A stretch of DNA of 64,000 nt from Amycolatopsis saalfeldensis (GTDB lineage: Bacteria; Actinomycetota; Actinomycetes; Mycobacteriales; Pseudonocardiaceae): the NCBI RefSeq assembly GCF_900110575.1, contig NZ_FOEF01000003.1:624602-688601 (forward strand), in the 5' to 3' direction. Below, piece by piece: positions 9,294-16,847 of this stretch. Numbering within the stretch: position 1 is the stretch's first letter; each line of letters opens with the position of its first letter. The notes below the pieces were generated by a model that made no database searches, had not been told where the DNA came from, and saw only the letters and a program-made list of their open reading frames with translations. Position numbers and translations under genes: made by a program.

Positions 9294-9325
9294 GGGGCGC
9301 GGGAGTTTCCCGCGCCCCTTTTGTT
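9294..9325 (+). terminator. rho-independent terminator after the DeoR gene
   Basis: A perfect 10-bp stem, GGGGCGCGGG (9294-9303) and CCCGCGCCCC (9309-9318), with a 5-nt loop AGTTT, is followed by TTTTGTTG. It separates the DeoR gene from the GH31 gene. Confidence 0.88.
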
Positions 9326-9393
9326 GTGCGCCCGGTCGTGCGCCCGCCCCTGCGCCGCGATGCGACGGAAGTAGGGATTAACCGGTACGGACG

Positions 9394-9450
9394 CTGACAA
9401 GCGCGATGCCGTCGGCTATACAGAGCACATCATGCGCGTTCATGCGTGAA
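9394..9450 (+). promoter_or_regulatory. sigma70-type promoter and putative operator for the GH31 gene
   Basis: CTGACA (9394-9399) and TATACA (9417-9422) are separated by exactly 17 bp. The expected start site falls near 9430. The next 20 bases hold two directly repeated CATGCG units (9431 and 9441); the second is part of ATGCGTGAA, also present in the importer promoter. An operator at the start site would suit a repressor; which protein binds is inferred. Confidence 0.6.
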
Positions 9451-9461
9451 AGGTGCCAATA

Positions 9462-12400
9462 ATGAGCAGAGTTGCGCAGAAGCTAGGTGTGCTGGTTGCA
9501 GTAGCCGTGCTGGGGCTGGCGCCGGCGGCCGCGTCCGCCGACCCGTCCCCGCCGTCCGGGCAGCTGGGCGCCCTCACCGGTATTTCCGCGGACGGGCCGG
9601 TGGTCACGCTGAATTCGGGCGCCGCCGCCGTGCGCGTGAGCTTCCCGGACGCGGCCGCGGTCCGCGTCTGGCTCGCCCCGGACGGCACCTTCGCCGACCC
9701 GGCGGGCAGCAAGATCGTCCTGCCGCGCGGCCCCGGCGTGACACCGCGCGAGGTCGACAAAGGCGCCTACTGGGCCATTTCCACGCCGAAGGCGACCCTG
9801 CGCGCGTACAAGAGCCCGTTGCGTTTCGCCCTCTACGACGGCGCGGACACCCAGCGCCGGTGGGAAGAGGCGGAGCCGCTTTCGTGGACCGGGACCACGA
9901 CCACGCAGACGCTCCTGCGCGGCGCCGCCGAGCAGTTCGTCGGCGGCGGGGAGCAGAACGGCCGGTTCAGCCACCGCGACCAGACCATCAAGATCTTCGC
10001 CGACGACAACTGGAACGACGGCGGCGCCCCGAACTCCCAGCCGTTCTACGCTTCCACGGCGGGTTACGGCGTGCTGCGCAACACCTTCTCGCCGGGCTCG
10101 TACTCGTTCACCGACCCGGTGAAGACCACGCAGGACGAGCGCCGCTTCGACGCCACGTACGTGGTGGGGGACAGCCTCAAGGACGTCATCTCCGGCTACA
10201 CCGACCTCGTCGGCAAGCCTTTTGTGCCACCGATCTACGGCCTCGAGACCGGTGACTCCGACTGCTACCTGCACAACGCCAACCGCGGCGAACGCCACAC
10301 CCTCGACGCGCTGAAGGTCGCCGACGGCTATGCCCAGCACGGCATGCCGAACGGCTGGATGCTCGTCAACGACGGCTACGGCTGCGGGTACGAGAACCTG
10401 CCGCAGACCGGCGAGGGCCTGCGCAAGGACAACATGCAGCTGGGCCTGTGGACCGAGAACGGCCTGCCGAACCAGGGTGACGAGGTCAAGGCCGGCGTGC
10501 GGGTGCGCAAGCTCGACGTCGCCTGGGTCGGCCCCGGGTACCAGTTCGCGCTGGACGCGTGCGACACCGCGCACCAGGGCATCGAGGCCAACAGCGACGC
10601 GCGCGGCTTCGTCTGGCAGCCGGTCAGCTGGGCCGGGGCGCAGCGCTGCGGCGTGCTGTGGAGCGGGGACCAGTCCGGTTCCTACGACTACATCCGCTGG
10701 CAGATCCCGACCTACGCCGGGGCCACCACCTCGGGCATCGCCTACAGCACCGGCGACATCGACGGCATCTTCGGCGGCAGCCCGCAGACCTACGTCCGCG
10801 ACCTGCAGTGGAAGACCTTCCTGCCGGTCGCGATGACCATGGACGGCTGGGCCTCGTCCGACAAGCAGCCATGGCAGCAGGGGGAGCCCTACACCTCCAT
10901 CAACCGCCAGTACCTGCTGCTCAAGGAGCGGCTGCTGCCGTACACGTACAGCTATTCGGTGCAGGCCAACAAGACCGGCGTCGGCCAGGTGCGCCCGCTC
11001 GCGCTGGAGTACCCGGACGACCCGAACGTCTGGACGGACAAGGCGAAGTACGAGTTCCTCTCCGGCACCGACTTCCTGGTCGCGCCGGTGTACGAGAACT
11101 CCAACGTGCGCAACGGGATCTACCTGCCGAAGGGCACCTGGGTCGACTACTGGAGCGGGAAGACCTACACCGGTCCGACCACTGTGGACAATTACGACGC
11201 GCCGCTGGACAAGCTGCCGCTGTTCGTCCGGGGCGGTGCCGTCGTGCCGATGTGGCCGGAGGGCACGACCTCGTGGCAGACGCGGAACAAGTCCGAATTG
11301 GACCTGGACGTGTACCCGCAGAGCCAGGGCGGGTTCACCCTGACCGAGGACGACGGGGTCACGCGGGCGAACCAGCAGGGCGCTCAGGCCACCCAGCGGT
11401 TCACCGTGGACGCGCCGAAGTCGGGTCCCGGCACGGTGACCGTCGGGATCGGGGCGAGCACCGGCTCGTACGACGGGAAGCCGGCCTCGCGGAAGTACCA
11501 GCTGACCGTCCACACGGGATCGAAACCGGCGGTCGTCCAGGCCGGGAACGGGCTGCTGCGCCAGTACGGCACCCGCGCCGAGCTGGACCAGGCGGCCAGC
11601 GGCTGGTTCTACGACGGCTCCGTGGTGCGGGTGAAGACCGCGCCGATCGCGGCCGGTGACCGGCAGGACGTCCGGCTGCTCGGGACGAGCGCGGTCGGCG
11701 GGGTCTTCCCCGCGGACCAGAACGGGGTGGTCGCGCTGGCCGCGCCCGGCTTCCTCGCCCCGGGCACGCCCGCGAAGGCGTCGGTGAGCTTCACCAACGG
11801 CACCCCGCTGCCGGTCGGCGACGTCGCGCTCTCGGTGCAGGCCCCGGCCGGGCTGCGCGCCGACGTCGGACGGGTGCCCGGCGGCCTGGTGTGGCCGGGC
11901 CAGAAGGTCACGGTGCCGGTGACGCTGACCCCGTCGGCCGGGCTGAAACCGGACGACTACCAGCTCACCGCTTCGGCGAGCTACCGCGCGCGGCTGATTC
12001 CGCACCAGGTCACGGATTCCGCGACGGTGACGGTGCCGCACGCCTCTGTGGCCGAGGCCGCGGGGAACGTCGGCGTGACCGATGCCGCGCACCTGGCCGC
12101 CGGGAACCTCGACGGCGGCGGGAGCAGCTTCCGCGCCGACGGGCTGGCCCAGGCCGGGCTGAGCCCCGGTGCGCAGTTCACCGCGGACGGCGTGGCGCTG
12201 ACCTGGCCGGACGCGGGCACGGGCAAGCCGGACAACGTGGTCGCGGCCGGCCAGACGATCGCCGCGACGGGCAGCGGGAGCAAGCTGGTGCTGGCCGGCA
12301 CCGGCACGGGCACCGCGAAGGGTGCGGTGGTCGTCCACTACGCGGACGGCAGCACCGGGCAGGCCGACGTGTCCTTCCCGAACTGGTGCTGCGCCGACGC

Positions 12401-12581
12401 CGGCGGCGCGACCACGGTGGCGAGCGTGCTGGGCAAGAACACCCCGGCGGGCCCGGCCTACCCGACGGTGCCGTACCGCGTCTTCGCCGCGACGGTCCCG
12501 CTGACCCCCGGCAAGGAGGTCACCGCGTTCACCCTGCCGTCGAACTCCGCGATGCACGTGTTCGCGGCCGCCGTCGGCTGA
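9462..12581 (+). CDS. secreted GH31 glycosidase with NEW3/NPCBM-like C-terminal domains (alpha-galactosidase / alpha-N-acetylgalactosaminidase candidate)
   Basis: 1039 residues with a Sec signal peptide (basic KxxR start, hydrophobic core, AAASA cleavage region). The GH31 barrel spans about residues 60-600. The nucleophile motif is KLDVAWVG with Asp352, unlike the WxDMNE motif of ordinary alpha-glucosidases; the acid/base is likely Asp403 in WSGDQ. A beta-domain then a NEW3-like Ig domain (~760-845) and an NPCBM-like carbohydrate-binding domain (~860-1039) follow; these accessory domains are typical of secreted alpha-galactosidases. The ATG at 9462 has GAAAGG 8 bp upstream. The neighbouring tagatose-type genes support Gal or GalNAc release; substrate is inferred, not shown. 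Confidence 0.82.
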   Translation: MSRVAQKLGVLVAVAVLGLAPAAASADPSPPSGQLGALTGISADGPVVTLNSGAAAVRVSFPDAAAVRVWLAPDGTFADPAGSKIVLPRGPGVTPREVDKGAYWAISTPKATLRAYKSPLRFALYDGADTQRRWEEAEPLSWTGTTTTQTLLRGAAEQFVGGGEQNGRFSHRDQTIKIFADDNWNDGGAPNSQPFYASTAGYGVLRNTFSPGSYSFTDPVKTTQDERRFDATYVVGDSLKDVISGYTDLVGKPFVPPIYGLETGDSDCYLHNANRGERHTLDALKVADGYAQHGMPNGWMLVNDGYGCGYENLPQTGEGLRKDNMQLGLWTENGLPNQGDEVKAGVRVRKLDVAWVGPGYQFALDACDTAHQGIEANSDARGFVWQPVSWAGAQRCGVLWSGDQSGSYDYIRWQIPTYAGATTSGIAYSTGDIDGIFGGSPQTYVRDLQWKTFLPVAMTMDGWASSDKQPWQQGEPYTSINRQYLLLKERLLPYTYSYSVQANKTGVGQVRPLALEYPDDPNVWTDKAKYEFLSGTDFLVAPVYENSNVRNGIYLPKGTWVDYWSGKTYTGPTTVDNYDAPLDKLPLFVRGGAVVPMWPEGTTSWQTRNKSELDLDVYPQSQGGFTLTEDDGVTRANQQGAQATQRFTVDAPKSGPGTVTVGIGASTGSYDGKPASRKYQLTVHTGSKPAVVQAGNGLLRQYGTRAELDQAASGWFYDGSVVRVKTAPIAAGDRQDVRLLGTSAVGGVFPADQNGVVALAAPGFLAPGTPAKASVSFTNGTPLPVGDVALSVQAPAGLRADVGRVPGGLVWPGQKVTVPVTLTPSAGLKPDDYQLTASASYRARLIPHQVTDSATVTVPHASVAEAAGNVGVTDAAHLAAGNLDGGGSSFRADGLAQAGLSPGAQFTADGVALTWPDAGTGKPDNVVAAGQTIAATGSGSKLVLAGTGTGTAKGAVVVHYADGSTGQADVSFPNWCCADAGGATTVASVLGKNTPAGPAYPTVPYRVFAATVPLTPGKEVTAFTLPSNSAMHVFAAAVG

Positions 12582-12604
12582 GTCACCGGCAGTCGCCGTC
12601 CCTC

Positions 12605-12656
12605 GGGAGCAGCGGTGCCCTCCACGCAGGTGGGGTGCACCGCTGCTCCCTTGTCT
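12605..12656 (+). terminator. terminator after the GH31 gene
   Basis: A perfect 14-bp stem, GGGAGCAGCGGTGC (12605-12618) with GCACCGCTGCTCCC (12637-12650), is followed by TTGTCT. The 18-nt loop contains a small inner CCAC/GTGG hairpin. Confidence 0.8.
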
Positions 12657-12870
12657 CGCCGCTACCAGGAGCGCCTCGCTGTGTCGAGACGGTGTTCAGG
12701 TGAACTCTTCGAACCACGAGCGTATTCAGGCACTGCTGGAGTCCGGATCACCCGGCAGAGCTAGCGGTGCAGCATTTGTCCGGCTATCGTGTTCGACGGT
12801 TCTCTTGTCCGTCCGCCAAAGGGACGGCGCGGTTGGACCGAACGCACGAATGAACGGTGAATGCTGCGCC

Positions 12871-13968
12871 ATGGTCGAAGTGAGTGTGTCGATGGCTGAT
12901 TTGTCAATGTTCACCCATACCAGCGGACAACTCGACCGGCTTTGCCGAATGGTCGGTTTCGACGATGCCCGGGGCCGTCACCTGGATCTTCTCCGGGGAT
13001 TGCTGGGCCGCCACGGGGATAAGAGCATTTCGGAGCGGCCGTCTTTCCTCTCGAATGTGGCGGACGACACATCTCCCATTGAGTTCTCGGTGGCATTCGA
13101 CGCCACCGGTGAATGTGTGGTGCGGGTCCTCGGGGAGACGGTCGGGGCCGGGTCCCCGCGGGAGTTCCTCGACCGCGTCGCCGGCGAGTACGGGCTGGTC
13201 ACCGACCGGCTCGACGCCGTCGCCGACCTCTTCCTGCCGCACGAGGAGCGGCAGGGCCCGTTCACGCTGTGGTATTCGCTGATCTTCCGGCCGGGCCGCG
13301 AACCGAAGATCAAGGTCTACCTCAACCCGCAGATCAGCGGCCCGACGATGGCCGATTCCCTGGTCAGCGAGGGGTTGCGCCGGTTGAACATCGCGGGGGC
13401 GTTCGATCCCATGATCGAGCACGCGCTGGGCCGCGGCGAGCGGGACAACTTCTCGTTCTTCGCGCTCGACCTCGACGACGACCCGCTCTCGCGGGTGAAG
13501 GTGTACGTGTCGCACGACGCCGCGGACTCGGCGGACGCCGAACGCGCGGCGGAGCTGGTGGCCGGCACCGACCCGCTGCTGATCCGCGAATTCCTCGCCG
13601 TGCTGGGTGGCCGGAAAGGCCCGTTCGACGGCCGGCCGCTGGTCTCCAGTTATTCTTTCGTGGAAGGCTCCGGGGAACGGCCGGCCAACTACAGCGTCTA
13701 TCTTCCCATTCGCAGCTATGTGCCCGACGACGATGTGGCCCGCGCCCGCGTGCACGCCGTTCTCGCGCAGTACGGCTTCGACCGGACAAGAATGGACAAA
13801 GCCCTGGCAGCGGTGTCGCGGCGGCCGCTGCACGACGGTGTCGGGCTGATCTCGCACGTCGCGCTGAGAATGGGTGAATTCGGCTCGGGAATCACCGTTT
13901 ATCTGTCCTCCGAAGCTTATCGGGTCATGCCTCCCCACAAGCGACCGGTGCTCGGCCTGTTTTCGTGA
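12871..13968 (+). CDS. aromatic (indole) prenyltransferase, DMATS family
   Basis: About 365 residues. The alternating beta-alpha pattern with LWYSLIFRPGREPKIKVYLNPQ and later VKVYVSHDA, YSVYLPIRSYVPDD and GITVYLSSEAY repeats matches the ABBA-barrel dimethylallyltryptophan synthase family: paired Lys/Arg-Tyr strands bind the diphosphate. Enzymes of this family move a dimethylallyl group onto the indole ring of tryptophan. The start is uncertain: ATG 12871 gives family-like length, while 12850 and 12892 are alternatives and the open frame runs back to 12700. A tryptophanase follows 44 bp downstream, the same pairing known for bacterial 6-DMATS genes. The regiochemistry cannot be read from sequence. 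Confidence 0.85.
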   Translation: MVEVSVSMADLSMFTHTSGQLDRLCRMVGFDDARGRHLDLLRGLLGRHGDKSISERPSFLSNVADDTSPIEFSVAFDATGECVVRVLGETVGAGSPREFLDRVAGEYGLVTDRLDAVADLFLPHEERQGPFTLWYSLIFRPGREPKIKVYLNPQISGPTMADSLVSEGLRRLNIAGAFDPMIEHALGRGERDNFSFFALDLDDDPLSRVKVYVSHDAADSADAERAAELVAGTDPLLIREFLAVLGGRKGPFDGRPLVSSYSFVEGSGERPANYSVYLPIRSYVPDDDVARARVHAVLAQYGFDRTRMDKALAAVSRRPLHDGVGLISHVALRMGEFGSGITVYLSSEAYRVMPPHKRPVLGLFS

Positions 13969-14012
13969 CCGCGGTAATTTCTGACGATCGCCTTTTGTAG
14001 TGGAGGAAACAC

Positions 14013-15386
14013 ATGCGGAGCTTCCCACCGTATCGAGCCCAGGTCGTCGCCGAGATCCCGGTGACCACGCGGGCCGAGCGTGAGCGCGCGCTCGCGGCCG
14101 CGGGGTACAACGCGTTCAACCTGCCGGCCCGGATGGTCACGATCGACCTGCTCACGGACTCGGGGACCGGGGCGGTCTCCACGGCGCAGGAGGCGGCGGC
14201 CGCCGCCGCGGACCGCTCTTATGCCGGCTCCGACTCGTTCTTCCGGTTCCGCGAGGCGTTGAGCGAGCTCACGCACTACCCGCACATCCTGCCGGTGCAC
14301 CAGGGCCGCGCGGCCGAGCGCGTGCTGTTCACCAGCGTCTTGCGCGCCGGCCAGATCTCGGTGAGCAACACGCACTTCGACACCACGCGCGCCAATGTCG
14401 AACTGCTCGGCGCCGAAGCCCGCGACCTGCCGTGCGCGGAGTTCGGCGACCTCGACAGCCTGGAACCGTTCAAGGGCAACATCAACCTCGACCGGCTGGA
14501 GCAGCTGCTCACCGGGCCGGAGGCGGACCGCGTCGGCATGGTCCTCGTCACGATCACCAACAACGGCGGCGGTGGCCAGCCGGTGTCGATGGCCAACCTG
14601 GCGGCCGCGAGCCGGCTGGCGCGGGCCCACGGGGTGCCGATCTTCCTCGACGCCGCGCGGTTCGCGGAGAACGCCTGGCTCGTGGTGCAGCGTGAGGAGG
14701 GCTACGCGGGCAAGACACCCCGTGCGGTGGCCGAGGAGGCGTTCGGGCTCGTCGACGGCGCCGTGGCGAGCCTGAAGAAGGACGGCATCTCGCCGATGGG
14801 CGCGTTCATCGGCCTGACCGATCCGGAGCTCGCCCAGCGGTGCGAGACGAACCTGATCGCCACCGAGGGCTTCCGGACCTACGGCGGCCTGGGCGCCCAC
14901 GACCTCGACCGCGTGGCGAAGGGCCTGCACGAGGTGCTGGACCCGCACTACCTCGAGGCGCGCGCCGACGAGGCCGCGAGGCTGGCGCAGGCCGCGAACG
15001 ACGCCGGCGTCGACATCGTGCAGCCGCCGGGGATCCACGCCCTCTACCTCAACGCCGGGCGCCTGCTGCCGCACCTGCCGGCGAGCCGCTTCCCGGGCCA
15101 CTCGCTCGCGTGCGAGCTGTACCTCGAGGGCGGGATCCGTTGTGTGGAGCTGGGTTCGCTCTACCTCGGCACCCTCGACGAGAACAACGAGCTGGTGACC
15201 CCGGCGCCGTTCGAGCTCGTCCGCATCGCCTTGCCGCGCCGGGTGTACTCCCAGGGCCACTACGAGTACGTGGCCGAGGTCCTCGGCGACATCGCGAAGA
15301 ACCCGGACCGGGTGCCGGGCTACCGCATCGTCGACGCGCCGAAGATCCTGCGCCACTTCAACCTGAGGATGGCCCCGGTGTCCTGA
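14013..15386 (+). CDS. tnaA: tryptophanase / tyrosine phenol-lyase family (tryptophan indole-lyase)
   Basis: 457 residues, the standard length for PLP beta-eliminating lyases. It has the family's YAGSDSFFRF, the HQGRAAE and TITNNGGGGQPVS segments, FLDAARFAENA (PLP-pyridine Asp) and SLKKDGISPMG with the Schiff-base lysine in the pair 255-256. A strong GGAGGA site (14002-14007) precedes the ATG. It would convert tryptophan, or more likely its prenylated form made by the upstream gene, to the indole plus pyruvate and ammonia. Tryptophanases are uncommon in actinomycetes except in this pairing, which supports a biosynthetic rather than catabolic role. No tnaC-like leader is seen. Confidence 0.88.
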   Translation: MRSFPPYRAQVVAEIPVTTRAERERALAAAGYNAFNLPARMVTIDLLTDSGTGAVSTAQEAAAAAADRSYAGSDSFFRFREALSELTHYPHILPVHQGRAAERVLFTSVLRAGQISVSNTHFDTTRANVELLGAEARDLPCAEFGDLDSLEPFKGNINLDRLEQLLTGPEADRVGMVLVTITNNGGGGQPVSMANLAAASRLARAHGVPIFLDAARFAENAWLVVQREEGYAGKTPRAVAEEAFGLVDGAVASLKKDGISPMGAFIGLTDPELAQRCETNLIATEGFRTYGGLGAHDLDRVAKGLHEVLDPHYLEARADEAARLAQAANDAGVDIVQPPGIHALYLNAGRLLPHLPASRFPGHSLACELYLEGGIRCVELGSLYLGTLDENNELVTPAPFELVRIALPRRVYSQGHYEYVAEVLGDIAKNPDRVPGYRIVDAPKILRHFNLRMAPVS

Positions 15387-15387
15387 C

Positions 15388-15420
15388 CCCGGTGCCTGTC
15401 CACAGAGGACAGGCACCGGG
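15388..15420. terminator. bidirectional hairpin between convergent genes
   Basis: A perfect 14-bp stem, CCCGGTGCCTGTCC (15388-15401) and GGACAGGCACCGGG (15407-15420), with a 5-nt loop sits between the tryptophanase stop (+) and the conservon GTPase stop (-). There is no T-tract, as is common for actinomycete terminators. Confidence 0.7.
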
Positions 15421-15432
15421 CCGCGCCGGACG

Positions 15433-16023
15433 TCAGGCCGGCGCCGGCGCCATGCTCATCGCGTGCTTGACCAGCCGGATCAAGGCCAGTTTGCTGGACT
15501 CGCGGTCGCGCGCGTCACACATGACGATCGGCACCCGGTCCGGGACGACCAGTGCTTCGCGGATCTCCGCGGCGTCGTACCGCGGCGCGTCGTCGAAGCA
15601 GTTCACCGCGACGACAAACGGGATCTTGCGGCGCTCGAAGAAGTCGACCGCGGCGAAGCTGGTCTCGAGGCGGCGGGTGTCCACGAGCACGACGGTGCCG
15701 ATCGCGCCGCGGGCCAGGTCGTTCCACATGAACCAGAAGCGCGCCTGGCCCGGGGTGCCGAACAGGTACAGCACGTGCCGCCGCGAGAGCGTGATCCGGC
15801 CGAAGTCGAGCGCGACCGTGGTGGTCTTCTTCCGCTCCACGCCGGACAGGTCGTCCACCTCGGTACCGGCCTCGGTCAGCACCTCCTCGGTGGTCAGCGG
15901 CGGGATCTCGCTGACCGAGCCGACCAGCGTGGTCTTCCCGGCGCCGAACCCGCCGGCGACGATGATCTTGACCGGGGCCGGGACCAGGTCCGCCCCGGAT
16001 CCGTCAGTACTTGAGAAGGCCAT
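15433..16023 (-). CDS. conservon small GTP-binding protein (CvnD-like)
   Basis: 196 residues. Walker A is GGFGAGKT at residues 24-31, then a switch-like DFGRITL, the LFGTPGQ motif (G3-like, DxxGQ replaced by TPGQ) and VNCFDD in the NKxD position. This is the fourth member of actinomycete conservons, a Ras-like protein thought to act with the Roadblock protein and sensor kinase encoded alongside. Its start lies inside the end of the DUF742 gene (20-bp overlap). Conservons affect development and antibiotic production in Streptomyces; the input signal here is unknown. Confidence 0.92.
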   Translation of the reverse strand: MAFSSTDGSGADLVPAPVKIIVAGGFGAGKTTLVGSVSEIPPLTTEEVLTEAGTEVDDLSGVERKKTTTVALDFGRITLSRRHVLYLFGTPGQARFWFMWNDLARGAIGTVVLVDTRRLETSFAAVDFFERRKIPFVVAVNCFDDAPRYDAAEIREALVVPDRVPIVMCDARDRESSKLALIRLVKHAMSMAPAPA

Positions 16024-16375
16024 CGAGAACCGCCTGGAGAGTTTCGAGGTCCGGCGCGCTCGCCGGAGAAGGGCTGGGGGAGCGGGTGATCACGAGGCCG
16101 CGTTCGATCAGGTCGCCGCACAGCACCCGCACCACCCCGAGCGGGACTTTCACGTAGACGCCGATCTCGGCCACGGACACCGGGCGGCGGCACAGCTGCA
16201 CGATCGCCCGGTGCTCCGGGCCCAGCCCGGTGGGCTCCTGCTCGGTCCGCAGGGTCATCACCTGCGTCGCCAGGTCGAGCCGCGCGGCCTCGCCGGGCGT
16301 GCGGCCGCTGGTGATCGTGTAGGGCCGCACGAGCGGCCCGGCGGCCTCGTCGTACCAGCTGTCGTCCCCGCTCAT
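16004..16375 (-). CDS. DUF742 protein (CvnC-like), winged-helix conservon component
   Basis: 123 residues. The N-terminal LVRPYTITSGRT is the standard DUF742 opening. The C-terminal half, with RRPVSVAEIGVYVKVPLGVVRVLCGDLIERG-type pattern, is a winged-helix fold. The ATG at 16375 overlaps the stop of the Roadblock gene by 4 bp. It probably binds the other conservon proteins at the membrane, and DNA binding is possible but unproven. Confidence 0.9.
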   Translation of the reverse strand: MSGDDSWYDEAAGPLVRPYTITSGRTPGEAARLDLATQVMTLRTEQEPTGLGPEHRAIVQLCRRPVSVAEIGVYVKVPLGVVRVLCGDLIERGLVITRSPSPSPASAPDLETLQAVLDGLLKY

Positions 16376-16797
16376 GTGGCCTCCCGTAACAGGCGTGCGG
16401 CGTCGCGCGGCGCGGACGCGAGGTAGTCCCCGACGCGGTTGACCAGGCGGTTCATCTCGTAGGCGATCATCTCGACGTCCACGCTGTCGGCCGCCAGCAC
16501 CGCGAGGCAGGCGCCCTGGCCCGCGGCCGAGACGAACAGGTAACCGCGCTCCATCTCGATCATGTTCTGCAGCACCTGGCCGCGGTGGAACTGCCTGCTC
16601 ACCCCCTTGGCCAGGCTCTGCAGGCTCGACGCGATGGCCGAGAGCTGGTCCGAGTCGTCCTTGCTCATGCCGGCCGACTTGCCCAGCAGCAGGCCGTCGG
16701 CGGACAGCACGATGGCGTTCTGCGCGCCGACGACGCGGTGCACCACGTCGTCGAGCAGCCAGTTGAGATCGGGTTTCGCGTTCCCGTACTCGTTCAT
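16372..16797 (-). CDS. Roadblock/LC7-domain protein (CvnB-like)
   Basis: 141 residues with a single Roadblock/LC7 fold. LNWLLDDVV begins helix 1, followed by AIVLSADGLLLGKS and the C-terminal MIAYEMNRLVNRVGDYL helix. Such proteins act as GTPase-activating or scaffold subunits for the small GTPase of the same cluster. It is 50 bp after the sensor kinase and overlaps the DUF742 gene, so all four conservon genes form one operon on the minus strand. Confidence 0.92.
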   Translation of the reverse strand: MNEYGNAKPDLNWLLDDVVHRVVGAQNAIVLSADGLLLGKSAGMSKDDSDQLSAIASSLQSLAKGVSRQFHRGQVLQNMIEMERGYLFVSAAGQGACLAVLAADSVDVEMIAYEMNRLVNRVGDYLASAPRDAARLLREAT

Positions 16798-16847
16798 ACT
16801 CGGAGAAACCTTGACTTTCCTGTGTGGACTGGGCGGATGGTCTCAGG

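Noticed and set aside
9483..12557. 1024-codon minus-strand frame opposite the GH31 gene
   Set aside because: A shadow of the GH31 codon bias; no recognisable motifs.
12657..12870. tnaC-type leader peptide upstream of the prenyltransferase
   Set aside because: No short Trp-containing open frame with a ribosome-binding site was found there.
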